In this document: positions 52,981 to 61,921 of the stretch, one piece after another
How the letters are laid out: each line of letters starts with the position of its first letter
How positions within the stretch are numbered: the first letter of the stretch is position 1
Origin: Mesorhizobium sp. L2C084A000
Lineage (GTDB): Bacteria; Pseudomonadota; Alphaproteobacteria; Rhizobiales; Rhizobiaceae
Length of the DNA: 64,000 bases
Direction: 5' to 3'
NCBI RefSeq assembly: GCF_000502875.1
Contig: NZ_AYWX01000001.1
Span: 665,672-729,671, forward strand
The notes under the pieces: model-generated
Database searches by the model: none
Seen by the model: the letters and a program-made list of their open reading frames with translations, nothing else
What the model was told of the DNA's origin: nothing
Translations under genes and position numbers: made by a program

Positions 52981-53895
52981 CTACTTCCGGCCCTCTCCCG
53001 ATTGCGAGCGTTCGAGGACGGCGAAGAAGATCACGGTGAGCAGAAGGACGATCAGCAGCAGCACGAACGCGGCCGCCGCGCCTTCGTTGAGCGAAAGGCC
53101 GAGAAAGGCACGGCGATAGGCAAAGAAGCTCAGCACTTCGGTCGCGTTGCCCGGCCCGCCCTTGGTCAGGACATAGGGCAGATCGTAGGTCCGGAACTCG
53201 TTGATCAGCTGGATGATGATGGTGATCGCCGCGACCGGCCGAAGCATCGGCAGCGTGATGTAGACGAATTGCTGCCAGCCGCGTGCGCCATCCACTTCAG
53301 CTGCCTCATAGGGATCGCGCGGCAGAGCGGCGAGCCCCGCGGCGAGGATCAGCACGACGAAGGACATTTGCTGCCAGATGTCGATCGCCGCCATCGTCCA
53401 GAGCGCCATGCCTGGCGTGCCCAGCCAGTCGAGGCGCGGCAGGCCGAACGTTTCCATCAGATGATTGGCGATGCCGAGATTGGGCTGGAGCAGCATGCGC
53501 CAGATCAAGGCGACGCTGATCGGCGACATCGCCATGGGAATGGTCAGAACCGCGAAATAGACCGGCTTCATCCGGACCGTCCGGTTGAGCATCAGGGCAA
53601 TACCGAGCCCGATCACGAATTCGCCGACAACCGTCACCGCCGAATAGCGCACGGTGAGCCAGAGCGCGTTCCAGAACAGCTCATCGCCGATCATCGAGGC
53701 GAAATTCTTGAACCCGACAAGCGGCAGAAGCTGCGGCTTGATCAAGGTCATCGAGGAGATCGAGAGGATGCAGGCATAGGCCAGCGGAAAGCCCATCACG
53801 ATCGCCAGCAGCAGCAGGCCGGGCAAGGCAAAGGCCCAGCCGGTCCGCCACTCGCGGCCACGGGCAGCCCATCCTTTTTTGATCGCATTGTGCAT
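52981..53895 (-). CDS. Sugar ABC transporter permease (MalF/UgpA type)
   Basis: 304 aa, six hydrophobic segments. EAA loop EAAEVDGARGWQQFVYITLPML near 200-225. It is the last gene of a minus-strand unit ordered ATPase, MalG-type permease, binding protein, MalF-type permease. It pairs with the permease at 55400. Confidence 0.91.
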   Translation of the reverse strand: MHNAIKKGWAARGREWRTGWAFALPGLLLLAIVMGFPLAYACILSISSMTLIKPQLLPLVGFKNFASMIGDELFWNALWLTVRYSAVTVVGEFVIGLGIALMLNRTVRMKPVYFAVLTIPMAMSPISVALIWRMLLQPNLGIANHLMETFGLPRLDWLGTPGMALWTMAAIDIWQQMSFVVLILAAGLAALPRDPYEAAEVDGARGWQQFVYITLPMLRPVAAITIIIQLINEFRTYDLPYVLTKGGPGNATEVLSFFAYRRAFLGLSLNEGAAAAFVLLLIVLLLTVIFFAVLERSQSGEGRK

Positions 53896-53955
53896 CGTAG
53901 CCGAGCCTTGGTCGGGGTGGCGTTGCTGATCTCGTCAGGATCCGGGGTCTGGACA

Positions 53956-53990
53956 AGATCCGGCGCGGCTGACACCGCCGCGCCGGATCT
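53956..53990 (-). other. Hairpin after the sugar-binding-protein gene
   Basis: Perfect 14-bp stem, AGATCCGGCGCGGC at 53956-53969 and its complement at 53977-53990, loop of 7 bases. It lies between the binding-protein stop and the MalF start. No T-run. Likely an mRNA-stabilising structure or partial attenuator. Confidence 0.82.
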
Positions 53991-54008
53991 CCTTGCCGAG
54001 CCGGACCG

Positions 54009-55304
54009 CTATTTATCGAGGAGCCCCTGCAGGCCGTCGGAAGCCGCCTTCAGCGCTGCGTCCGATGTCGCCTGGCCGCCAGCCGCCAGCGAGAGCTGGG
54101 TACCGAGCAGATCCTCGTATTGCGCCGAATAGGTGAAGATCGGGAACGACTTGCCGGTCGCCACCACATCCTCGGCGGTCTTGTAGAAGGGATATTTCGC
54201 CAGCACCGCCGCATCGGCATAGACATCGCTGCGCACGGGCGCGTGGCCCTCGAGCGCGCGCTTCACCGAAACATCCTTGCTCTGCACCCACTGGATGAAG
54301 GTCCAGGCGGCTTCCTGCTCTTCCGGCGACGTGTTCTTGGGAATGCCCCAGCCCCAACCGCCGCTTTCGCCGTGGCCACCCGGCATCACTGACAGGCCGA
54401 CCTTGCCGGCGACCGTCGGACACTTCACGGCATCGTCCATCTGCGGCAGCATCCACCAATAGGTGACCATGCTGAAGGCCGAACCGCTGCACATCAGGCG
54501 CATGGTGTCATCGAGCGTCGCCGACACGGCACCCTGCTGGGCGCCGTGCTGGATGTTGTCGACATAGAGATCGAGCGCCTTCTTGGCCTCTGCCGTGTCG
54601 AGGCTCGCCTTGCCGTCGGCATTGAGATAGCTGCCGCCGGCGGAGAACAGGTAATTGGAGAATTCCATGCTGTTGGGATCGCCGCGCTGGCCCTGCATCG
54701 CGGCTCCGGCGACGCCGGCATTGGCCTTCATGAATTTGGAAATCGTCACATAGTCTTCGAGCGTCGTCGGCAAAGCGAGCTCCTTGCCGGTTGCCGTCTT
54801 GTAGGCGGCCTTGAGCTTCTCGTCGCCGATCAGGTCCGTGCGGTAGAGGAGGCCCATCGAGTAGTTGTACATGGGCACCAGGAACAGCTGGTCCTTGGTC
54901 CGGCCGAGCAGGTCAAGCGTCGAGGGAATGAAGGGGCTCAGATCGTATTTGGATTTCTCGACGAAGGGTTTCAGGTCGGCCAGCCAGCCGGCCGCCGGAA
55001 ATTCGCCGGCCCACAGGAAGTCGACCTCGAGCACATTGTAGTAGCTCTGCGACGCGGTCAGCTGGGACACCAGCTTGTCGTGCATGTCGGGATAGCCGAT
55101 CTTCTCGAACTCGACCTTGATGCCGGTCTGCTTCTCGAATTCGGGCAACAGCGCTTCGATGATCTTGGTTTCCGGCACGTCCTCCATCAAGGCGTGCAAG
55201 GTGATGGGCTCAGCCGCCCTGGCCGGAAGCGATGCGCTGACAACAGCTGCCCCGCTCACGGCCGTCATCAGCATTTTGATCAAGGTCTGCTTGTTCCAAG
55301 TCAT
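54009..55304 (-). CDS. Sugar ABC transporter substrate-binding protein (SBP family 1)
   Basis: 431 aa. Signal peptide to about residue 29 (LPARAAEPITL). VNFEKIGYPDMHDK-like and EQEAAWTFIQWVQSKDV blocks are typical of the SBP family 1 that binds polyols, glycerol-phosphate or mono- and disaccharides. Its ribosome site AGAGGAGTAGAGAG precedes the ATG. Positioned between two permease genes; a hexitol or ketohexose ligand is suggested by the downstream enzymes. Confidence 0.9.
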   Translation of the reverse strand: MTWNKQTLIKMLMTAVSGAAVVSASLPARAAEPITLHALMEDVPETKIIEALLPEFEKQTGIKVEFEKIGYPDMHDKLVSQLTASQSYYNVLEVDFLWAGEFPAAGWLADLKPFVEKSKYDLSPFIPSTLDLLGRTKDQLFLVPMYNYSMGLLYRTDLIGDEKLKAAYKTATGKELALPTTLEDYVTISKFMKANAGVAGAAMQGQRGDPNSMEFSNYLFSAGGSYLNADGKASLDTAEAKKALDLYVDNIQHGAQQGAVSATLDDTMRLMCSGSAFSMVTYWWMLPQMDDAVKCPTVAGKVGLSVMPGGHGESGGWGWGIPKNTSPEEQEAAWTFIQWVQSKDVSVKRALEGHAPVRSDVYADAAVLAKYPFYKTAEDVVATGKSFPIFTYSAQYEDLLGTQLSLAAGGQATSDAALKAASDGLQGLLDK

Positions 55305-55399
55305 AACTCTCTACTCCTCTTTCCCTCTGGACGCGGCGGTGATCCCGCCACGATTTCCTAACCGGCTAGCGAGCCATGTCGGCTCTCGGAGCGGCCGGC

Positions 55400-56224
55400 C
55401 TATTTCACGCTGCCGAACGTCAAGCCCTGGACGATGAAACGCTGGATGAAGCGGGAAGCCACGACCAGCGGCAGGATGGCAAGCACGACGCCGGCAGAAA
55501 CCTTGGCGATCTGGACGCCGTTCGAGGTCTGCAACGCGGCGAGCGCAACCGGTATGGTCGCCGTCTTCGGCCCGCTCAAAACCAGGGCAAACAAAAACTC
55601 ATTCCACGCCAGGATGAAACCGAGCACGCCGGCGGCCGCGATACCGGGCATCGACACCGGCAGCACAATGCGCCAGAAGGCGCCCCAGGCGGTCGCGCCG
55701 TCGGTCATCGCCGCCCACTCCAGATCGACTGGAATGCCTTCGAAGAAGCCCATCAGGATCCAGGTCAGGAAAGGCAGGTTGAGCGCGGCATAAACGATGA
55801 TCAGCCCGGTCAGCGAATTGCTGAGCTCCAGGCTTCGGAACAGCGTGAAGGTCGGCAGCACCAGCGCCACGGGCGGCAGCATTTGCGTCGCCAGAACGGC
55901 AAAGCGCGCCCAACGACCGCCCGTACGGAAGCGGGCGAAGGCATAGCCGGTGGTGGCGGCGAAAGGCAAAGCGAGCAGAACCGAGCCGAGCGCGACGATC
56001 AGGCTGTTGAGGTAGGACTGACCGAAGCGACCTGACAGCAGCGCCGAATAATTGTCCGTCGTAAAGGCCGGCATCAGCTCGTTGCTGTAGGATAGCTGCT
56101 CGGGCACGAAGCTCGTCCGCAGCACCCAGAGCGGCGGCAGCAGCACGATGGCGCAAACGACAATCAGCCCGAAATGCAGGCCGAAGCGGCGGCGAAAGGC
56201 AGGCCGTTCGTTTCTGTCCATCAT
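55400..56224 (-). CDS. Sugar ABC transporter permease (MalG/UgpE type)
   Basis: 274 aa, six hydrophobic segments. The EAA loop is EWAAMTDGATAWGAFWRIVLPVS near 175-198, and the tail GRFGQ and FIQRFIVQGLTFGSVK is typical. Start codon ATG at 56224, doubled as MM; overlaps the ATPase gene end by 4 bases. Confidence 0.91.
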   Translation of the reverse strand: MMDRNERPAFRRRFGLHFGLIVVCAIVLLPPLWVLRTSFVPEQLSYSNELMPAFTTDNYSALLSGRFGQSYLNSLIVALGSVLLALPFAATTGYAFARFRTGGRWARFAVLATQMLPPVALVLPTFTLFRSLELSNSLTGLIIVYAALNLPFLTWILMGFFEGIPVDLEWAAMTDGATAWGAFWRIVLPVSMPGIAAAGVLGFILAWNEFLFALVLSGPKTATIPVALAALQTSNGVQIAKVSAGVVLAILPLVVASRFIQRFIVQGLTFGSVK

Positions 56225-57396
56225 CGAGTGGCCCCCATGAGGCTCGGCCGCGCGATGCCCAGTTCGGTCTCGGGATCAAACAGGTGCATTGGCAGCGGGT
56301 CGATGTAGAGCTCGACGATCGAGCCGACGGGCGCCGTGAAATAACGGCTCAGGCGGGCGGCGATCTCCAACGGCTTGTCGTCTCCGGCGGGGTGGGCATG
56401 ATCCTTGCCGGTGGCCTGACCCGCGATCTGGCCGATCAGGACGTTCTCGGCGCCGAGAGCCTCGACGGCCACGACCCGTACGGCAATCTTCTGCCAGTCC
56501 GGCTTGTCGGCGCGTTCGTGGAAATCTTCGGCTCGAACGCCCAGAATGACGCGGCGCCCGACACGCTCGCCATAGGCGTTGCGGTGGCGGGCGGGGACGG
56601 TAAGCACGGCACCACTGTCGGTCACGACGGAGAGCCCTTCGCCAGGTGCGGGCTGAAGCGTGGCCGGAATGAGGTTCATCGGCGGCGTCGCCAGGAAGCG
56701 CGCGACGAAGGTGTTGACCGGGTCGGCATAGACTTCAAGCGGCCGGCCGGCCTGGACCAGGCGACCATCGCGCATGATGCATATGCGATCGCCCATGGTC
56801 ATGGCCTCGACCTGGTCATGCGTGACATGGACGATGGTGCGGCCAAGGCGCCGGTGCAGCTTGACGAGTTCGAGCCGCATCTCTGCACGCAGCTGCGCAT
56901 CGAGGTTGGACAGCGGCTCGTCAAGCAGGAAGGCCGCCGGTTCGCGAACGATCGCCCGGCCGAGCGCGACACGCTGCCGCTGGCCGCCCGAAAGCGCTGC
57001 CGGCTTGCGGCCGAGAAGATTCTGCAGCCCGAGCAGGTTAGCGGCGTCCGCAATCTTGGCATCGATGACCGCTGCGTCGGTGCCGCGCATCTTCAGCCCG
57101 AAGGCCATATTCTGCCGCACCGACATATGCGGATAGAGCGCGTAGCTCTGGAAAACCACCGCGACGTTGCGGTCGCGCGGCGCGACATTGGCGACGCTCT
57201 TGCCACCGATGCGGAGATCGCCGGAAGAGATACTCTCCAGGCCGGCAATCATCCGCAGCGTCGTCGACTTGCCGCATCCCGACGGGCCGAGAAAGATCAC
57301 GAATTCACCGTCAGGAATGGTGAGATCGACCTCATGCACCCCGTAATTGCCATTGCCGTAGAGCTTGGAAACGCGATCGAGCTCGATAGACGCCAT
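56221..57396 (-). CDS. Sugar ABC transporter ATPase (UgpC/MalK type)
   Basis: 391 aa. Walker A GPSGCGKS at about 37-44, signature LSGGQRQR, Walker B AFLLDEPLSNLD. The C-terminal third is the TOBE/OB regulatory region (ILGVRAEDFHER near 280). ATG 57396 is preceded by a short 5' region. It shares the operon with MalG, binding protein and MalF. Confidence 0.93.
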   Translation of the reverse strand: MASIELDRVSKLYGNGNYGVHEVDLTIPDGEFVIFLGPSGCGKSTTLRMIAGLESISSGDLRIGGKSVANVAPRDRNVAVVFQSYALYPHMSVRQNMAFGLKMRGTDAAVIDAKIADAANLLGLQNLLGRKPAALSGGQRQRVALGRAIVREPAAFLLDEPLSNLDAQLRAEMRLELVKLHRRLGRTIVHVTHDQVEAMTMGDRICIMRDGRLVQAGRPLEVYADPVNTFVARFLATPPMNLIPATLQPAPGEGLSVVTDSGAVLTVPARHRNAYGERVGRRVILGVRAEDFHERADKPDWQKIAVRVVAVEALGAENVLIGQIAGQATGKDHAHPAGDDKPLEIAARLSRYFTAPVGSIVELYIDPLPMHLFDPETELGIARPSLMGATR

Positions 57397-57571
57397 AGAC
57401 TTTCCTCATGAACCCGTCTGACCCGGCTGAACGCCGAAGGCCGGAGTCGAGCGAACGGTCATCTTAGAGAACAAAATATAACATTGAAAGCCTGCCTTCT
57501 GATCATATGTGTTCACTTTTTTTGGATGGCGCGTGCCAGCATCAGGATCCGGTTACAGCCGCCAAAAGCCG
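57397..57571. promoter_or_regulatory. Gap between the SDR and the sugar ABC operon
   Basis: 175 bases on the minus strand between the SDR stop and the ATPase start. It is AT-rich near 57465-57520 (ACAAAATATAACATTG at about 57471-57486). It may hold the ABC promoter and a second DeoR site, weakly resembling the operator at 58448. Confidence 0.4.
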
Positions 57572-58372
57572 TCAGGTCATGTAGACGCCGCCGGTCACGT
57601 TGACCCCCTGGCCAGTCATGAAGCGGGCTTGATCCGAACAGAGGAAGACGACGACGTCGGCGACATCCTCCGGCAGCTCGAGCCGGCCGAGCGGCGTCTG
57701 CGCGATATAGTCGGCGACCACCCGTTCGGGCGTGACTTGCCGCAGATGCGCCTCCCACTCGACTTCTCGCGATTGCATGCCGGTCTTGACGAACCCCGGG
57801 CAGACGGCATTGACGCGTATCCCTTTGGGCGCGAGCGCGCGGGCAAAGGCCTGCGTCCAGCCGAGCACGGCGAACTTGGACGCCGAATAATGCGCCAGGA
57901 GCGGCGCACCGACCTTCGCGGCAAGCGAGGCGGTGTTGACGATGCAGCCCGTGCCCTGCTTGACAAAATGCCGTCCAGCGATCTGATTTGCGAGGAACAC
58001 CCCGCGCGCATTGACCGAGAAGTTGAAGTCCCACTCCTCGTCGGTCAGATCCAGCGCATGCTGCATGGTGGACACGCCGGCATTGGCGATCAGGATGTCG
58101 CAGCCGCCAAGCGCTTCCAGTACGGCGGCAAAGGCCGCCTCGACGGAATCGCGACGGCGAACATCGACCGTGACGGCGACGGCACCGCCGCCAATCTCCT
58201 CGGCCGCCTTGCGCGCCGCGTCGGGATCCAGATCGCCGATCGCCACGGCGACACCCTGCCGCGTCAGGGCGGTCGCGATCGCGCGACCGATCCCCGCGCC
58301 GCCACCCGTCACAAAGGCACGCTTGCCCGCGAGTTCGGCAAGCACTGGAGGAATGACGGAGACAGCCGGCAT
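57572..58372 (-). CDS. SDR family oxidoreductase, candidate alditol dehydrogenase
   Basis: 266 aa. TGGGAGIG at 22-29, NAG near 97-99, S149, Y162, K166 (YSASK). Starts at ATG 58372 with AGAGAG upstream. The neighbourhood of an alditol-type ABC importer and tagatose-bisphosphate aldolase suggests oxidation of a hexitol to a ketose such as tagatose; the exact substrate is unproven. Divergent from the DeoR regulator. Confidence 0.9.
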   Translation of the reverse strand: MPAVSVIPPVLAELAGKRAFVTGGGAGIGRAIATALTRQGVAVAIGDLDPDAARKAAEEIGGGAVAVTVDVRRRDSVEAAFAAVLEALGGCDILIANAGVSTMQHALDLTDEEWDFNFSVNARGVFLANQIAGRHFVKQGTGCIVNTASLAAKVGAPLLAHYSASKFAVLGWTQAFARALAPKGIRVNAVCPGFVKTGMQSREVEWEAHLRQVTPERVVADYIAQTPLGRLELPEDVADVVVFLCSDQARFMTGQGVNVTGGVYMT

Positions 58373-58447
58373 GGTCGTATTCTCTCTGCTTGGTGGCGGA
58401 ATGCGATCTGTTGATATCGAGATGCATACCAATAAATTCGAACGCTG

Positions 58448-58465
58448 CAAACATATTTTTGTTTG
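58448..58465. promoter_or_regulatory. Candidate DeoR operator, nested palindrome
   Basis: CAAAC-N8-GTTTG at 58448-58465, nested within TCGAAC (58438-58443) and GTTCGA (58471-58476). The two dyads share nearly the same centre. It lies between the divergent SDR and DeoR genes, where a DeoR-family repressor would be expected to act on both. Confidence 0.55.
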
Positions 58466-58537
58466 AAAATGTTCGATCATGCGGTAGAGTTGAAGTTGCA
58501 GACCGCTTCGTCAGCGGCTTACCCACCGGATACATCG

Positions 58538-59398
58538 ATGGCCGACGACACCGCCTCTCCCCTATCGTCCACGCATGGCGCACCGCGTGATGCCGATCGT
58601 CAGCGCCTTCTCGCGCACGATCGACAAGCCCGCATCCTCGCTTTCCTGCGCCGGACGGGGTCGCTCACCGTCGCCGCGGCAGCGGCCGAACTCGCCGTTT
58701 CCGACATGACGATCCGCCGCGATCTCGTCGAACTGGAACGCGAGGGCAGGCTTGTGCGAATCCACGGAGGTGCGATCGAGGCGGACAACCCGCCGCTGGT
58801 CGCCATGGACAGTGAGGAGCCGAGTTTCGATTCGCGCTTGCGCCAGCGCCGCGACCCGAAGGCCGCGATTGCCGCCGCCGCGGCCGGCTTGGTTTCGGGA
58901 TACCGCACGATCGCATTGGATGTCGGCACCACCACCTATCTGATGGCCGAGCACCTCAAGGACCTTCCGCACGCCAAGGTGTTCACCAACAGCCTCAGGA
59001 TCGCGGCGGCGCTGAACGGCGGTATGCCCGAAGTCTATGTTGCCGGCGGCCGCGTACGAGCCGACGAGATGTCGACCGGCGGACCCGCGGCTATCGCCCA
59101 GTTCGAGGCGCTGTGGTTCGACGTCGCCGTGATCGGCGTCTCCGGCATCACGGCGGACGGCCTTTTCGACTATTCCTTCGATGATACCGATATGAAGCGC
59201 GCCTATCTGAGACGCTCAGGCACCAAGATCGTGCTCTGCGATTCCGCCAAATTCCTGCGCATGTCGCTGGTGCGGATAGCGCCACTATCGGACATCGATA
59301 TCCTCATCACCGATGCCGAGCCGCCGGCCAAGATCGCCGCGGCGCTCGCCGCGGCCAAGGTCGGCCTGCGCATCGCGCCGCCACTGACGCGCGACTGA
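58538..59398 (+). CDS. DeoR family transcriptional regulator
   Basis: 286 aa from ATG 58538; an upstream ATG at 58463 would add 25 residues and overlap the operator, so I disfavour it. N-terminal helix-turn-helix RQARILAFLRRTG, with VSDMTIRRDLVELEREGRLVRIHGG as recognition and following helix in parts, then the DeoRC sugar-phosphate sensor (IALDVGTTTYLMAEHL, FTNSLRIAAAL). It probably represses the sugar regulon and is released by a phosphorylated sugar intermediate. Confidence 0.92.
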   Translation: MADDTASPLSSTHGAPRDADRQRLLAHDRQARILAFLRRTGSLTVAAAAAELAVSDMTIRRDLVELEREGRLVRIHGGAIEADNPPLVAMDSEEPSFDSRLRQRRDPKAAIAAAAAGLVSGYRTIALDVGTTTYLMAEHLKDLPHAKVFTNSLRIAAALNGGMPEVYVAGGRVRADEMSTGGPAAIAQFEALWFDVAVIGVSGITADGLFDYSFDDTDMKRAYLRRSGTKIVLCDSAKFLRMSLVRIAPLSDIDILITDAEPPAKIAAALAAAKVGLRIAPPLTRD

Positions 59399-59437
59399 GG
59401 CGCAACATTCTCACTTTATCCCCAAGGAGACGACTCG

Positions 59438-60238
59438 ATGGTATTTGAATTTTTCGGCGACAAGAAGAAGGCTGTCATCTCGATGGCACATATCGGTGCC
59501 CTGCCGGGAACGCCCCTCTATGATGCCGATGGCGGCCTCGACAAGCTGATCGATGGCGTACTCTCCGACATCCGCAAGCTGCAGAGCGGCGGCGTCGATG
59601 CCATCATGTTCGGCAACGAGAACGACCGCCCCTATGTCTTCAAGGCGCCGCCGGAAGGCATTGCCGCCATGACTGCGATCGTCCAGGCGGTGAAGCCCGA
59701 ACTGAAAGTGCCGTTTGGCGTCAATTATCTCTGGGATCCGACCGCCAGCGTCGCGATCGGGGCTGCCACCGGAGCCCGTTTCGTGCGCGAGATCTTCACC
59801 GGCCTGTTCGCTTCCGACATGGGCTTGTGGGAGCCCGATTGCGCCGCCGCCTCGCGCCTGCGGCACAATCTTGGCCGCGACGACATGAAGCTTCTCTTCA
59901 ACATCAATGCAGAGTTCGCACACTCGCTCGACCAGCGTCCTATTGAATTGCGCGCCAAGAGCGCGGTGTTCTCGTCGATGGCCGACGCCATCCTCGTTTC
60001 CGGTCCGATCACTGGCCAGCCGGCCGACCAGTCCCACCTGCGCAGCGTCTGCGAGACGATCAAGGACGTGCCGGTCTTCGCCAACACCGGCGTGAACATC
60101 GACAATGTCCGCGATGTCCTTTCGCTGGCGAGCGGCGTCGTGATCGGCACCCATTTCAAGATCGATGGCAATACCTGGAACGCCGTTGACGGCGATCGGG
60201 TCAAGCGCTTCATGGATGTTGTCGCCACCTTGCGCTGA
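59438..60238 (+). CDS. BtpA/SgcQ family protein
   Basis: 266 aa TIM-barrel-like protein. MAHIGALPGTPLYD near 16-29, IMFGNENDRPY near 56-66, PFGVNYLWDP near 91-100 and NTGVNIDNV near 215 are family blocks. BtpA has a role in photosystem I in cyanobacteria; SgcQ lies in an E. coli sugar cluster with unclear function. Gene follows the DeoR regulator and precedes the FGGY kinase, so a sugar-related aldolase- or isomerase-like role is plausible but unproven. Confidence 0.86.
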   Translation: MVFEFFGDKKKAVISMAHIGALPGTPLYDADGGLDKLIDGVLSDIRKLQSGGVDAIMFGNENDRPYVFKAPPEGIAAMTAIVQAVKPELKVPFGVNYLWDPTASVAIGAATGARFVREIFTGLFASDMGLWEPDCAAASRLRHNLGRDDMKLLFNINAEFAHSLDQRPIELRAKSAVFSSMADAILVSGPITGQPADQSHLRSVCETIKDVPVFANTGVNIDNVRDVLSLASGVVIGTHFKIDGNTWNAVDGDRVKRFMDVVATLR

Positions 60239-60400
60239 GGGCGGCTTCCACAGCGATGCCGGCCATCGCGCCGGCTCGCGGTGATCATATCGATCGTTGC
60301 AGGCCGGCGTCCGGAATGATCGACTGGTATCGAGCAGCGGGACACAACGAGGCAGACGGGTTCGCCCGCCGGCCGTTCCCAGCATTTCAATGGATTCGAC

Positions 60401-61921
60401 ATGGCGTTCGTTCTAGGGCTCGATATCGGCACCACCTCGACGATCGGCATTCTGATCCGGCTTCCCGATCAGGTGCTGGGCCTCGCCTCGCGCCCCGTCA
60501 CGCTACATTCAGAGCACGCGGGCTGGGCTGAGGAAGACCCCGCGCAATGGTGGACCAATGTCCGGGACATCGTGCAGGAGCTGCTCAGGACCAGCGGCAT
60601 CAAAGCCGAGGAGATCGTGGCATTGGGCACAACCGGCATGCTGCCAGCGGTCGTTCTTCTGGATGACCAGGGCGAGGTGCTGCGGCCGAGCATCCAGCAG
60701 AGCGACGGCCGCTGTGGCGCCGAAGTTGCCGAACTGCGGACCGAATGCGATGAGACGGCATTCATCGCCAAGGCCGGCAACGGCATCAACCAACAGCTCG
60801 TCACCGCAAAGCTGCGCTGGATAGAGCGTCACGAGCCGGAGGTGTTCAGCCGCATCGCCACCGTTTTCGGCTCCTATGATTATATCAACTGGCGCCTCAC
60901 CGGCGAACGCGCGGTCGAGCAGAACTGGGCGCTGGAGGCCGGCTTCGTCGATGTTTCGACACACCGGATCGACGGCGATCTGGTGGCGCTCGCGCACATA
61001 CCGCGCTCGGCCGTGCCACGGAAGATCGCCTCGCATGAAATCCTCGGTTCCGTCTCGGCGAAGGCCGCGGATGAGACCGGCCTGGTAGCGGGAACACCGG
61101 TTGTCGGCGGTGCGGCCGACATGATCGCCTCCGCGCTCGGCGCCGGCGTCGCCAAGGCAGGCGATGTCCTCCTGAAATTCGGTGGCTCGGTCGATATCCT
61201 GATCGCTACCGACCAGATCAAGCCCGATCCGCGCATGTATCTCGATTACCATCTGGTGCCGGGCCTGTTCATGCCCAATGGCTGCATGTCGACCGGCGGC
61301 TCGGGCCTCAACTGGTTCGTACGCAATTTCGCCGGCGGCGAGATGGTCGCGGCACAGGCCGAGGGTATTTCGGTACACCAGCGGCTCGATGCGCTGGCGG
61401 CAGAGCGTCCCGCCGGTGCCGATGGCCTCACCATCCTGCCCTACTTCCTCGGTGAGAAGACGCCGATTCATGATCCAGCGGCTCGTGGCGTGATTGATGG
61501 GCTGACGCTGTCGCACGATATCGGCCATGTCTGGCGCGCTTTGCTCGAGGCCTATGCCTTTGCCATCGCGCATCATATCGAGGTGCTCAACGACATGGGT
61601 CACCGGACCGAGCGCTATCTCGCCTCCGACGGCGGCTCGAGCAGCAAGGTCTGGATGCAGATTGTCGCGGATGTCCTGCAAAAGCCGGTCCAACGACTGA
61701 CGGGGCACCCCGGCTCTTGCATCGGCGCTGCCTGGACGGCGGCGATTGGCGTCGGCCTAACCGACGACTGGTCGGGCGTTTCCGGTTTCGTCAGCTTCGC
61801 CGACCGGCTCGATCCCGACCCGCGCAAGGCTGACATCTACCGCGACGGCTATCGCCGCTATCGCGATCTTTATGCGCGCCTGTCGGCTCCTGGCGCGACC
61901 AGAGCGGGATCGTCATCGTGA
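60401..61921 (+). CDS. FGGY family carbohydrate kinase
   Basis: 506 aa, sugar kinase with two actin-like domains. GLDIGTTSTIGIL at the start, the phosphate-2 region GGAADMIASALGAG near 235-250, and GGSSSKVWMQIVADVLQKPV near 405-424. Members phosphorylate pentuloses, hexuloses or glycerol. A ketohexokinase role, for example on tagatose, is likely from context but not proven. A 162-base gap separates it from the BtpA gene. Confidence 0.91.
   Translation: MAFVLGLDIGTTSTIGILIRLPDQVLGLASRPVTLHSEHAGWAEEDPAQWWTNVRDIVQELLRTSGIKAEEIVALGTTGMLPAVVLLDDQGEVLRPSIQQSDGRCGAEVAELRTECDETAFIAKAGNGINQQLVTAKLRWIERHEPEVFSRIATVFGSYDYINWRLTGERAVEQNWALEAGFVDVSTHRIDGDLVALAHIPRSAVPRKIASHEILGSVSAKAADETGLVAGTPVVGGAADMIASALGAGVAKAGDVLLKFGGSVDILIATDQIKPDPRMYLDYHLVPGLFMPNGCMSTGGSGLNWFVRNFAGGEMVAAQAEGISVHQRLDALAAERPAGADGLTILPYFLGEKTPIHDPAARGVIDGLTLSHDIGHVWRALLEAYAFAIAHHIEVLNDMGHRTERYLASDGGSSSKVWMQIVADVLQKPVQRLTGHPGSCIGAAWTAAIGVGLTDDWSGVSGFVSFADRLDPDPRKADIYRDGYRRYRDLYARLSAPGATRAGSSS

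Noticed and set aside
57513-58583. A long minus-strand frame overlapping the SDR in another phase
   Set aside because: The SDR frame at 57572-58372 has the full catalytic triad; this one has none and shows low-complexity residues.
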